Shown: positions 31,656-38,896 of the stretch, one piece after another
How the letters are laid out: the number at the start of each line of letters is the position of its first letter
Numbering within the stretch: position 1 is the stretch's first letter
DNA from: UBA8515 sp964498035
GTDB taxonomy: Bacteria > Patescibacteriota > Minisyncoccia > Phycocordibacterales > UBA9973
Assembly (NCBI GenBank): GCA_964498035.1
Contig: CAZCFW010000001.1
Location: forward strand, 1 to 64,000
DNA length: 64,000 bases
Direction: 5' to 3'
Program-made: the position numbers and the translations under genes
Notes under the pieces: generated by a model
Database searches by the model: none
Seen by the model: the letters and a program-made list of their open reading frames with translations, nothing else
What the model was told of the DNA's origin: nothing

Positions 31656-32144
31656 TTATTTATTACCTAATTCAAATAAACCCACAGTACAACCCCAACT
31701 CATAGCTTGAATATATTGTTTATCGTTATCATTAATTCCTTCTACTGTGTAAACTGGTCCCCATGCACCTTCCCAGCCTGGTACTGGAGTTCCTCCAAAG
31801 TAACTAACTTGTATCGATGTACCTTTTAATCTTACTTTCTCTCCCCGTTTTACTTTGAAAATATTACTATCTTTAATGTCATCAAAACGATAACCGTATT
31901 CTTCTGCAACTTCTTCTTTTGAAGATTCAAAATCAACTTCTCTTGCATCTCCTGGTATTACTGTACCCTTAGGTACTTGATCTACAGGCTCGCACGAAGG
32001 TTTTATTTTATTAAATAAAACCTTGTTTGACTCAATGCTTCTAAACTTAAATATAAAAAGGGCAATTAATAACACAACCACAACCCCAATTACCACAAGG
32101 AATATTTTTTTAATTTTATTACTTTTTACTGGAGCTGATTCCAT
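31656..32144 (-). CDS. Unknown membrane-anchored protein inserted between atpA and atpG
   Basis: The 162-aa protein has a basic cytoplasmic head (KSNKIKK), one membrane segment (IFLVVIGVVVVLLIALFIF), and an outer domain of about 125 residues with two Cys (PSCEP and SWGCTVGLF) that could form a disulfide, and repeated Gly/Trp turns (GGTPVPGWEGAWGPVY). No family recognised. Gaps of 3-4 nt to atpA and atpG show that it is part of the operon. Confidence 0.72.
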   Translation of the reverse strand: MESAPVKSNKIKKIFLVVIGVVVVLLIALFIFKFRSIESNKVLFNKIKPSCEPVDQVPKGTVIPGDAREVDFESSKEEVAEEYGYRFDDIKDSNIFKVKRGEKVRLKGTSIQVSYFGGTPVPGWEGAWGPVYTVEGINDNDKQYIQAMSWGCTVGLFELGNK

Positions 32145-32147
32145 AAT

Positions 32148-33650
32148 TTATTTCATAAACCCAGTCTTGAAATCCGTTAACGCTTTCTTGAAAGCTTCTT
32201 CACTTGCATCTTCCCACATTTTTTTCTCGCGGATATCCTTGAAGAATTGTGGAGCAGAACGCTCTGTGTATTCTACTAGGCCCTGCTCGAATTCCTTAAT
32301 CTTTTCCACTGGCACATCATCCATGTGTCCCTTTACGAGCGCATAGAAGATTGCTACTTGGTGCTCCACGATAACCGGTGCGTACTGTGGTTGCTTTAGC
32401 ACTTCCACTGCACGCTTTCCACGCTCAAGCTGGCGCTTGGTAGCGTCGTCGAGGTCGGAGCCGAATTGTGCGAAAGCTTCAAGTTCACGGAACTGCGCAA
32501 GGTCGAGCTTCAATGTTCCAGCCACTTTCTTCATAGCTTTAATCTGAGCAGATGATCCCACGCGAGACACTGAGAATCCCACGTTTACCGCAGGGCGGAT
32601 ACCCTTGTAGAAGAGGTCTGTTTCAAGGAAGATTTGTCCGTCTGTAATTGAGATCACGTTTGTAGGAATGTATGCAGAGATGTCTCCAGCTTGAGTTTCG
32701 ATAATAGGAAGCGCTGTGATAGATCCACCACCGTAGTCCGCATTTCGGCGGCATGCACGCTCTAGCAATCTTGAGTGCAAGTAGAACACGTCTCCAGGGT
32801 AAGCTTCACGTCCTGGTGGTCGGCGGAGAAGAAGTGAGATTTCGCGGTATGCCACAGCGTGCTTGGAAAGATCATCGTAAATAATGAGCACGTCTTGGCC
32901 TTTATCCATGAAGTATTCTGCAATAGCGACTCCAGTATATGGAGCGATGTATGATAGCGCTGCAGACTCTGACGCACCTGCTGATACGATGACTGTGTAT
33001 TCCATAGCACCACCTTCTTCAAGACGAGCTTGGAGTTTGCGTAGTTTAGAATCTTTTTGACCGATTGAAACGTAAACACAAATCATGTTCTGGCCCTTTT
33101 GGTTTAGGATTGCGTCGATAGCGATTGCAGTCTTTCCTGTCTGGCGGTCACCGATGATGAGCTCACGCTGTCCACGGCCGATAGGAATAAGAGCGTCGAT
33201 AGCTTTGATACCTGTCTGCACTGGTTGGTCCACACCCTTACGAGTCACCACTCCAGGAGCAACTTTCTCAATAGGATTTGTAGCTGTAGTTTTGATAGCA
33301 CCCTTACCATCGATAGCTTCACCACGCGCATTTACGACACGGCCGATGAGTGCGTCGCCCACATTTACTTCCAGGATTCTTCCTGTAGCGCGAACTTCGT
33401 CGCCTTCCTTGATATCACCGAATTCTCCGAGAATGATAACTCCAACGAATTCTTCTTCAAGGTTAAGAGCCACACCCACAACTCCTGTTGGGAATGTAAC
33501 CATTTCTGATGCTTTGATATCTGAAAGTCCAGAAATTTTTGCAATACCGTCGAATACTTCCACTACCTTACCTACTTTCTCTACTGCCACTTCCCCAGAG
33601 AAGTTTTCGATTTGCTTTCTTAAATTGTCTACAATGTTATTTTTGGCCAT
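32148..33650 (-). CDS. atpA: F1Fo ATP synthase subunit alpha
   Basis: The 500-aa subunit has Walker A GDRQTGKTA, VYVSIGQKDSKLRKL, the VISITDGQIFLE segment and the arginine-finger region GFSVSRVGSSAQ. The length is normal. It begins 4 nt after atpH. Confidence 0.97.
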   Translation of the reverse strand: MAKNNIVDNLRKQIENFSGEVAVEKVGKVVEVFDGIAKISGLSDIKASEMVTFPTGVVGVALNLEEEFVGVIILGEFGDIKEGDEVRATGRILEVNVGDALIGRVVNARGEAIDGKGAIKTTATNPIEKVAPGVVTRKGVDQPVQTGIKAIDALIPIGRGQRELIIGDRQTGKTAIAIDAILNQKGQNMICVYVSIGQKDSKLRKLQARLEEGGAMEYTVIVSAGASESAALSYIAPYTGVAIAEYFMDKGQDVLIIYDDLSKHAVAYREISLLLRRPPGREAYPGDVFYLHSRLLERACRRNADYGGGSITALPIIETQAGDISAYIPTNVISITDGQIFLETDLFYKGIRPAVNVGFSVSRVGSSAQIKAMKKVAGTLKLDLAQFRELEAFAQFGSDLDDATKRQLERGKRAVEVLKQPQYAPVIVEHQVAIFYALVKGHMDDVPVEKIKEFEQGLVEYTERSAPQFFKDIREKKMWEDASEEAFKKALTDFKTGFMK

Positions 33651-33654
33651 AAAA

Positions 33655-34062
33655 TTAATTTTTTAGTAACTTTGCTTGTAATTGATGAATTTTGTTTGAT
33701 ATCGTCAGGTCTAGTACATCTTCTCCTACTTCGATTTTTGCTCCGCCGATCACATTCTTATCTATCTCACTTTTGATCTCAACTTTCTCTGCTTTGTAAT
33801 AATTCTTTAAGAAGTGAATGATATCCGTGTGACTCTTCTCTGCTAATTCTCTACTTGTCGTAACTTTCGCTGTGAGGTTACCTTCTTCTTCATCCTCAAT
33901 TTTTTTGATTTTCTCTAGCAACCTTTTCGAATCCTTTATCATTCTGTGTTTTTGGAGTAGCTTCACCACATTCTCATTGATTTGGGTGCGGAGAGTAGCT
34001 GAAGCATCTTTTTCTGCTTCATATACTGCGCGTGCTATATCATTGAGTTTAATTGTTGACAT
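33655..34062 (-). CDS. atpH: F1Fo ATP synthase subunit delta
   Basis: The 135-aa protein corresponds to the OSCP/delta subunit, recognised by its position between atpF and atpA and the C-terminal GGAKIEVGEDVLDLTISNKI. It is about 40 residues shorter than the standard subunit, chiefly in the N-terminal helical domain, in line with the compact genome. Confidence 0.88.
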   Translation of the reverse strand: MSTIKLNDIARAVYEAEKDASATLRTQINENVVKLLQKHRMIKDSKRLLEKIKKIEDEEEGNLTAKVTTSRELAEKSHTDIIHFLKNYYKAEKVEIKSEIDKNVIGGAKIEVGEDVLDLTISNKIHQLQAKLLKN

Positions 34063-34070
34063 AAATCTAT

Positions 34071-34565
34071 TTAAGAAATTTTACTGATTCTTTTTGTTAC
34101 TTTTGTATCGATGCTCTCGTCTGTGATATCTGTGATCAATTTCTCTGTAGCAGAAACTACAAGAGAAACAATTTCTCTCTTCGCATCTTCCATCATTTTA
34201 GCTTTCTCTGCTTCAAGATTTCTCTTGCCAGCTTCTACCATCTTTTCTACATCAAGCTTTGCTTCTTCAAGCATAAGAGCTTTCTTCTCTTCTGCTTCCT
34301 TCTTACCTTCTTGGAAGATAGTGTGAGCTTCTGCGCGAGCGTCGGCTATGACCTTCGCATATTCATCCTTTGTAGTCTTTAGGATTTCTGCATTTCTCTT
34401 CGCATCTTCTACCCCACCCTTTATAGAGTCCGCACGCTCAGCCATGAGCTTGCGTAGTGGCTTGAGCACTAGGAAATAAAGAATGATAAGTACTATAACG
34501 AAGTTAATCGCTTGAGCGATTATGATTTTCCAGTCGATATGAAATGTAGTGATGAATGAATCCAT
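34071..34565 (-). CDS. atpF: F1Fo ATP synthase subunit b
   Basis: The 164-aa stator subunit has one membrane helix (AINFVIVLIILYFLVLKPL), then a long charged coiled coil (RADSIKGGVEDAKRNAEILK, AHTIFQEGKKEAEEKKALML) ending in TEKLITDITDESIDTKV. Normal for a single-b enzyme. A 90-nt gap to atpE on the upstream side contains no gene. Confidence 0.93.
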   Translation of the reverse strand: MDSFITTFHIDWKIIIAQAINFVIVLIILYFLVLKPLRKLMAERADSIKGGVEDAKRNAEILKTTKDEYAKVIADARAEAHTIFQEGKKEAEEKKALMLEEAKLDVEKMVEAGKRNLEAEKAKMMEDAKREIVSLVVSATEKLITDITDESIDTKVTKRISKIS

Positions 34566-34655
34566 AATTTTCAGTTAAATTTGTTTATAAAATAAATTTT
34601 TCGCTCCTTGCTCCTAGCTCTTAGGATAGACTAATAGCTAGATGCAAATAGCGAA

Positions 34656-34883
34656 CTATTTGATTGAGAATGCGATAACGAGAGCGTAAATAGCCACCGC
34701 TTCAGCGAAAGCACAAGCGATAAGCATAGGCACGAAAATCTTTCCAGACGCTTCAGGATTACGGCCAATAGCTTCCATAGCCTTTGCACCGATCATTCCG
34801 ATACCGATAGCTGGAGCAATTGTTCCTATCGCAATAGTTAATGCTTTAGCAATCTCTGGTATGTGTGTTGTTGTTTCGATCAT
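34656..34883 (-). CDS. atpE: F1Fo ATP synthase subunit c
   Basis: The 75-aa proteolipid is a two-helix hairpin: AIGTIAPAIGIGMIGAKAME, the polar loop GRNPEA, and a second helix with the ion-carrying Glu in CAFAEAVAIYALV. The Na+ signature (Gln in helix 1, Ser/Thr after the Glu) is absent, so a proton-coupled ring is likely. Confidence 0.95.
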   Translation of the reverse strand: MIETTTHIPEIAKALTIAIGTIAPAIGIGMIGAKAMEAIGRNPEASGKIFVPMLIACAFAEAVAIYALVIAFSIK

Positions 34884-34922
34884 ATTGTGTATTTAATTAA
34901 TTAATAATATTGACCTCTAATT

Positions 34923-35849
34923 TTAATGCACATCTTTGTGCTCACCACCCTCTTCTTCATGATGCTCATCATCATGATCTTGTGATGCTATTGTGTAGTA
35001 CACAAGAGTAAGGATGGCGAAAATGAATGCTTGAATTACTCCGACGAATACTTCAAGTAAAAGGAATGGTGTCGGCAGTACATATGCAAGAAGTGCTCCC
35101 ATAGATGCAAGGAGAACTTCTCCTGCAAATACGTTTCCAAAAAGACGGAATGAAAGTGATGCAATCTTTGCGAATTCTCCGATAAGCTCAAGTGCACTTA
35201 CGAAAACCATTATTGGAGCAGTCATTATGACCATTGGATCTTTACGAATCTTGGTAAAAATCTCTCCAAGTGCCTTCAGATTAACATATTTGTTGAAAGT
35301 TTTCCAGAGACCGATAGTAAAGACTCCAAACAGATTTGCTCCAAGTACGGAAAGTATGGCGAGTGGTAATGTGCCGTTGATGTCTGCTGTTCCAGAGCGG
35401 ATTAGAGGAATGAAAGCTTTGCCGTGATCGGTCATTTCTATTAGGCCGAATCCTCCGAGCGGTAGTATTCCAAGCCAGTTGTTTAAGAGAACTATGAAGA
35501 ATACAGAGAAAACTATCGGGAAAGCTTTGTTTGTGATTACCCTACTCTGTGTGACCTGGTCGCAAAGTGAGAGTGCCCCATCAATAACTAGTTCAAAAAG
35601 ATTTTGAATCCCCTTCGGAATTTTTTTGATTGAAAGCCTGACTGCGAGTGCGATTATAAAAATAATAACGACGACTATCCAGCTAGTGAAAAGTGCGTTT
35701 GTGATTGTGAAATTGCCTATGTGAGCTATAGGCTCTGCGTATAGAGTGGATTCATGTGATACTTCATCATTTGCGTGCTCTGTAGCCGCAATGGGTGCTC
35801 CGTTTACTAGTTCTGTATTAATCTCATTGTGTGTTGTTTCTTGTGTCAT
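34923..35849 (-). CDS. atpB: F1Fo ATP synthase subunit a
   Basis: The 308-aa subunit has the essential Arg in ASLSFRLFGNVFAGE and the last-helix segment VFVGVIQAFIFAILTLVYY. An N-terminal extension of about 45 residues and a His/Asp/Glu-rich C-terminal tail (DHDDEHHEEEGGEHKDVH) are unusual; the tail could bind metal. Its start overlaps the end of the upstream atpZ gene by 26 nt. Confidence 0.94.
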   Translation of the reverse strand: MTQETTHNEINTELVNGAPIAATEHANDEVSHESTLYAEPIAHIGNFTITNALFTSWIVVVIIFIIALAVRLSIKKIPKGIQNLFELVIDGALSLCDQVTQSRVITNKAFPIVFSVFFIVLLNNWLGILPLGGFGLIEMTDHGKAFIPLIRSGTADINGTLPLAILSVLGANLFGVFTIGLWKTFNKYVNLKALGEIFTKIRKDPMVIMTAPIMVFVSALELIGEFAKIASLSFRLFGNVFAGEVLLASMGALLAYVLPTPFLLLEVFVGVIQAFIFAILTLVYYTIASQDHDDEHHEEEGGEHKDVH

Positions 35850-36123
35850 ATGTTGTGTCTATTGTATTTTTCTTTTTATTTTTGCTTTCCTCTTCAATTT
35901 TGCGGACGTATCTGACTGCAATTTTGCTTATTCCTATCATCGATACGATGAATGCGAGTGCGATGGTAATGATGAATATCCAGGGTTCTGTATCGTATTT
36001 ATCATCAAAATATTTACCCACGTAGAGTGCGATGATTACGGGGACAGCTATCCATCCGGACATCTGTACGAATAGCACCGCTCCCGGTTTCCACCATGCT
36101 TGTTTTATATCTGTATCATTCAT
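35824..36123 (-). CDS. AtpZ/AtpI-like F1Fo assembly protein
   Basis: The 99-aa protein has two membrane helices (GAVLFVQMSGWIAVPVIIAL and IFIITIALAFIVSMIGI) joined by GKYFDDKYDTEPW, the AtpZ/AtpI family pattern; these proteins help assemble the c-ring or carry Mg2+/Ca2+. The start is set at ATG 36123, since a longer reading upstream would translate the tRNA copies. First gene of the atp operon. Confidence 0.85.
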   Translation of the reverse strand: MNDTDIKQAWWKPGAVLFVQMSGWIAVPVIIALYVGKYFDDKYDTEPWIFIITIALAFIVSMIGISKIAVRYVRKIEEESKNKKKNTIDTTYDTRNNTQ

Positions 36124-36131
36124 AAAAAGAA

Positions 36132-36144
36132 TTGGCCGAAAGGC
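36132..36144 (-). terminator. Short hairpin between the tRNA cluster and the atp operon
   Basis: ggcc (36134-36137) and ggcc (36142-36145) enclose gaaa; on the minus strand it is followed by aattctttttatg, so it could end tRNA transcription or act as a processing signal just before atpZ. Confidence 0.5.
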
Positions 36145-36148
36145 CTGG

Positions 36149-36185
36149 TGAGTGTGGATGGAATCGGACCATCGACCTCTGTCTT
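36149..36185 (-). pseudogene. Detached 3' half of a second tRNA-Ile(GAU)
   Basis: Identical over 39 nt (36147-36185) to the 3' half of the complete tRNA-Ile at 36230-36268: discriminator base, acceptor strand, T arm, variable loop, and the 3' side of the anticodon stem. It stops precisely in the anticodon loop. Its missing 5' half lies at 36362-36397. Confidence 0.85.
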
Positions 36186-36362
36186 TTAAATGGCAGCGAG
36201 TTGGAAAATGAAAATAGGCTACCGCTCTCGGTGAGTGTGGATGGAATCGGACCATCGACCTCTGTCTTATCAGGACAGCGTTCTACCACTGAACTACACA
36301 CTCACGGAGAGAATTAACAGCTATTTTCATTTTCAACGAGCGAACCATTTATATCGTTAGAT
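36186..36362 (-). mobile_element. 177-nt insert with inverted-repeat arms carrying a whole tRNA-Ile
   Basis: This segment separates the two halves of the outer tRNA. Its arms (36186-36229 and 36305-36362) are imperfect inverted repeats: 36187-36193 pairs with 36345-36351 (7 of 7), 36205-36217 with 36321-36333 (13 of 13), and 36225-36229 with 36307-36311 (5 of 5). The complete tRNA-Ile sits between the arms. It may be a miniature mobile element, an odd intron, or a recombination product; no protein gene is present. Confidence 0.5.
36232..36303 (-). tRNA. tRNA-Ile (anticodon GAU)
   Basis: A complete 72-nt cloverleaf on the minus strand: acceptor GAGTGTG/CACACTC, D arm GTTC-AGTGGTA-GAAC, anticodon stem CTGTC/GACAG with loop CTGATAA (anticodon GAT), variable loop AGGTC, T arm GATGG-TCCGATT-CCATC, discriminator A. 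CCA is not encoded. The T loop reads TCCGATT rather than the usual TTCGANN, so U54-U55 are not standard (TCCG instead of TTCG), which is worth noting. Confidence 0.9.
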
Positions 36363-36397
36363 ATCAGGACAGCGTTCTACCACTGAACTACACACTC
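36362..36397 (-). pseudogene. Detached 5' half of a second tRNA-Ile(GAU)
   Basis: Identical over 37 nt (36362-36398) to the 5' half of the complete tRNA (36268-36304): acceptor strand, D arm, 5' side of the anticodon stem, and the loop up to the anticodon. Joined to the 3' half at 36185 it restores the exact tRNA sequence. Confidence 0.85.
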
Positions 36398-36454
36398 ATA
36401 AATTTAAAAACAACTACATACTCAATACGCCTATCTACATGCCTAGGCACCTAA

Positions 36455-36483
36455 AATATAGCAGAAATAATAGCTTTGTGCAA
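36455..36483 (-). promoter_or_regulatory. Promoter of the tRNA-Ile locus
   Basis: On the minus strand TTGCAC (plus 36478-36483) and TATATT (plus 36455-36460) are 17 nt apart, about 60 nt upstream of the outer 5' tRNA half. The transcript would run through both tRNA copies toward atpZ. Confidence 0.65.
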
Positions 36484-36486
36484 TAA

Positions 36487-36517
36487 AATTGCCCTGCAGT
36501 ATAATGCTAGGGCAATT
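36487..36517 (-). terminator. Terminator of the beta-barrel-like gene
   Basis: aattgccct and agggcaatt form a 9-bp stem after the stop at 36521, followed by tttatt on the minus strand. The ttgccc/gggcaa core recurs in the terminators at 38834 and 39839. Confidence 0.8.
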
Positions 36518-36520
36518 AAT

Positions 36521-37240
36521 TTAAAATCTAAAACTTTTATGAGATTCAATAAAGGCATATTGAAAGCCAGTATAAAAATCCCACTTCCCTTCATGAACCT
36601 GTCCGGTTCCGATCATGAATACCGAATGATGAAGTTTTGTCGGTTCAAAACCTAATTGGAAGAAGTGAAAATCATACCCATTCCGTATCCTACCCATACT
36701 TTGGACTACCAAAGCAAGATTTTTATTGATCTTAATAGGATTACTCAAAAAATTATAACTTACTTCAGTTTTGCGAAGCTTATGCTCAGCATTTCCAAAT
36801 AAGCTATAATTTACTCCCACGGATGCAATATGAAACCAGTTTGAGCACGGTTTTAAATCTTCAAGATAAAGTTTAAACCCAGTCTGGAAGTGATTTTTAC
36901 TGTACTCGGTTCCAAATAGATCATTCTCGAAACTTGCTGTTAGGTGTAGAGGCCCATACAATTTAGGGTCTAGTGAAATAGTGTAAGCGTATTCCTTGTT
37001 TGAGAAATTATATTCCCCAAAGAAATAACTTTTTAAAAAGGAATTTTTACCTAATTCTAGTAAGTAGTTTCCACTACTTATGATGTCATTCTCTTTTGGA
37101 GCCCATTGGGCTTCTACTTCGAGCGCTTGGAATTTAAATCTACGAGAATGATAGTTTAGAGAGTCTTGAGCAACTGCTCTACAACTAATAAAGATAAACG
37201 CATATAATAGCGTTGAACTGGATAGTATTTGCTTTGCCAT
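36521..37240 (-). CDS. Secreted beta-rich protein of Bacteroidota type, function unknown
   Basis: The 239-aa protein has a Sec signal peptide (STLLYAFIFISCRAVAQ, cleavage likely after AVAQ) and then alternating hydrophobic-polar strands (SYFFGEYNFSNKEYAYTISL, LHLTASFENDLFG, HFQTGFKLYL, FYTGFQYAF) like a small outer-membrane beta-barrel. Patescibacteria are not expected to have an outer membrane, so the protein looks borrowed from a Bacteroidota-like donor. It ends in Phe (KSFRF), as many barrel proteins do. It has its own promoter (TTGACA-N16-TATACT) and terminator. Confidence 0.65.
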   Translation of the reverse strand: MAKQILSSSTLLYAFIFISCRAVAQDSLNYHSRRFKFQALEVEAQWAPKENDIISSGNYLLELGKNSFLKSYFFGEYNFSNKEYAYTISLDPKLYGPLHLTASFENDLFGTEYSKNHFQTGFKLYLEDLKPCSNWFHIASVGVNYSLFGNAEHKLRKTEVSYNFLSNPIKINKNLALVVQSMGRIRNGYDFHFFQLGFEPTKLHHSVFMIGTGQVHEGKWDFYTGFQYAFIESHKSFRF

Positions 37241-37267
37241 AATAAAAGAAATCAGGAGTTTAAAAAT

Positions 37268-37327
37268 TAGTTTGGGACGTTGTTACAAAAACCAATTTCT
37301 GGTTGCTGTGACCAAGTCCCAAACTTA
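37268..37327 (-). promoter_or_regulatory. Hairpin leader of the beta-barrel-like gene
   Basis: agtttgggac (from about 37268) pairs perfectly with gtcccaaact (to about 37327), with an inner aacca/tggtt stem. It lies in the leader between the promoter and the ATG at 37240. No T run follows. Confidence 0.55.
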
Positions 37328-37354
37328 TATAATCAACTCTCAATATTTGCTTAT

Positions 37355-37382
37355 AGTATACACTTTTATATCGTCATGTCAA
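37355..37382 (-). promoter_or_regulatory. Promoter of the beta-barrel-like gene
   Basis: TTGACA (plus 37377-37382) and TATACT (plus 37355-37360) on the minus strand, spacer 16 nt, about 115 nt before the ATG. Confidence 0.75.
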
Positions 37383-37388
37383 AACAAC

Positions 37389-37418
37389 AAAAAAGCCCTG
37401 CATTTGCAGGACTTTTTT
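37389..37418 (-). terminator. Terminator of the RRM protein gene
   Basis: A 14-bp stem with one mismatch (aaaaaagccctgca with tgcaggactttttt), 2-nt loop. It overlaps the region of the next promoter. Confidence 0.88.
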
Positions 37419-37435
37419 GAAATAATACGAGAGTA

Positions 37436-37723
37436 TTATCTGTCTCCACGGAAACCACCGTTTGATGGGCGAGCTTCCATTGGGCGAGCCTCGTTCACTG
37501 TAAGGTTACGACCTTCGTAATCCTTTCCGTTAAACATTGAGATTGCAGAATCTGCGTCGCCATCATTTGTCATTTCAACGAATCCGAAGCCTTTTGATCG
37601 GCCTGTCATCTTATCCATGATAATAGTAGCACTACTCACAGCACCTGCACCCTCGAATAAGCTTTTAAGCTCATCGTTAGTAGTCTTGTAAGGAAGACCA
37701 CCAACATACAATTTCTTTGCCAT
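37436..37723 (-). CDS. RRM-type RNA-binding protein
   Basis: The 95-aa protein is one RNA-recognition motif: RNP2 LYVGGL near the N-terminus and RNP1 SKGFGFVEM in the middle, followed by a short Arg/Gly tail (GGFRGDR). Such small RRM proteins in bacteria are often cold-regulated RNA chaperones. The upstream spacer (37724-37900) is long and could be a regulatory leader; a TATACT-like element lies about 150 nt upstream, but I would not fix the promoter. Confidence 0.93.
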   Translation of the reverse strand: MAKKLYVGGLPYKTTNDELKSLFEGAGAVSSATIIMDKMTGRSKGFGFVEMTNDGDADSAISMFNGKDYEGRNLTVNEARPMEARPSNGGFRGDR

Positions 37724-37922
37724 AATGACAATGTACTTCTCCGAATTGTACTTGCATACAAATCTTTGAAGGAAACTAATTTATAAATGTAATCGCATAT
37801 GCCGATTTTCATTTACATACTTTATGTTTAACACAGCGAAGTATGAAACAAATACCAAAACCTAAGCTAACTACTGGTCGCAAGTATACCACAAAACACT
37901 ATTTAGTGGCAAGTTCATAACA

Positions 37923-37952
37923 TTGACAGTATGTCATTTTTTATGTTAAAGT
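37923..37952 (+). promoter_or_regulatory. Promoter of the first HELFH protein gene
   Basis: TTGACA at 37923-37928 and TAAAGT at 37947-37952, 18-nt spacer. The same form (TTGACA-N18-TACAGT) precedes the paralogue at 38897. Confidence 0.65.
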
Positions 37953-37976
37953 AATAAAAATTTAAATTACTTCGCA

Positions 37977-38825
37977 ATGAACCTCAAAAAAAATTTCTTA
38001 ACGATTTTGGTATTATTAGGTATGTTCTTACCTGTTGTTTACGTATTTAAATACGAAAATGATAAAAAGAAAGAAATTAGTATTACTCATCCCTCTGCGA
38101 GCGACCCGCATGCTCACCCTTCTGTTACTATTGTGTACCACACACAAATCCCTGATAGTCTAAAAGCAGTGCTCAAAAGCGTCGTTATGGATTATCATAA
38201 TAAATATATTCTGTACGACACGCTATGGGTCAGTGATACTTCAATTTCTGAAACTCATAGTGGAGACACTATGATAAGTACTATCTTAGCTATAGGGAAA
38301 CCTAGAGAAATTTGTCTTAATAAAGTTGCTCTGAAAACGACTTGGTTAGAAAAATTTAAGTACACTATTGCACATGAATTATTTCATACCCTAAAAAGTA
38401 AGGTCCCAGCAACAGTTACCCCATACTACGTGGACAAAAATACTTCAATCGTTTCTTATTCAGGATTAAACTTAGGTTCAAATTCAGACTTTTCAAAACA
38501 CTTTACAATGATTGAAGAGGCTGGAGCTGAAGCATGTGCCTATGCATTGTATCGAGGTTACAAATCTAAAAACCCTCAATATTACAATGTGGGAGACCTG
38601 ATGTTAACCATGTTAGATAGTAATTGGATCACACCAATTGATCTAATTAATGCTACAAGGACAAGTAATCCTATAAAGTTGTTTGGTCTAATATTAAACA
38701 GAAGTGAGAAAGAGGTAGAAGTGGCAGACGTCGTAGGAATGATGGATATATTTAATTTGGCATGGAATAATCAAATATTTAGTCATAGATTACAAGCCAT
38801 TAGTATGTATAGAAATCATAAATAA
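37977..38825 (+). CDS. Secreted or anchored HELFH metalloprotease-like protein, copy 1
   Basis: The 282-aa protein has an N-terminal hydrophobic segment (FLTILVLLGMFLPVVYVF) and an outer domain with a zinc-binding HELFH at residues 133-137 and a downstream Glu-rich helix (MIEEAGAEACAYALY, about 178-192) that may provide the third ligand, as in gluzincin-like peptidases. The fold otherwise is unrecognised. It shares about the same order of motifs as the protein at 39028 and so is a duplicate of it. It has its own promoter and terminator. Confidence 0.75.
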   Translation: MNLKKNFLTILVLLGMFLPVVYVFKYENDKKKEISITHPSASDPHAHPSVTIVYHTQIPDSLKAVLKSVVMDYHNKYILYDTLWVSDTSISETHSGDTMISTILAIGKPREICLNKVALKTTWLEKFKYTIAHELFHTLKSKVPATVTPYYVDKNTSIVSYSGLNLGSNSDFSKHFTMIEEAGAEACAYALYRGYKSKNPQYYNVGDLMLTMLDSNWITPIDLINATRTSNPIKLFGLILNRSEKEVEVADVVGMMDIFNLAWNNQIFSHRLQAISMYRNHK

Positions 38826-38833
38826 AATTTAAG

Positions 38834-38869
38834 TTGCCCGGGAAGTTGTCTTCCAGGGCAATTTTTTTA
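38834..38869 (+). terminator. Terminator after HELFH copy 1
   Basis: ttgcccgggaag and cttccagggcaa around ttgt, then T7. Nearly the same sequence follows copy 2, so gene and terminator were duplicated together. Confidence 0.9.
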
Positions 38870-38896
38870 TATGTACCAGTCGGACTGGTGCATAGG

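Noticed and set aside
36132..36317. Plus-strand 61-aa ORF over the tRNA copies
   Set aside because: It is an antisense reading of repeated tRNA sequence with no promoter or homology.
36186..36362. Group I self-splicing intron in tRNA-Ile
   Set aside because: The insert is only 177 nt, nearly half is a tRNA, it does not end in G, and I could not find P/Q/R/S core elements.
36147..36398. Scar of a classical tRNA-integrating island
   Set aside because: No integrase or cargo is present, and both halves of the outer tRNA remain, whereas integrase islands normally leave only one short direct repeat.
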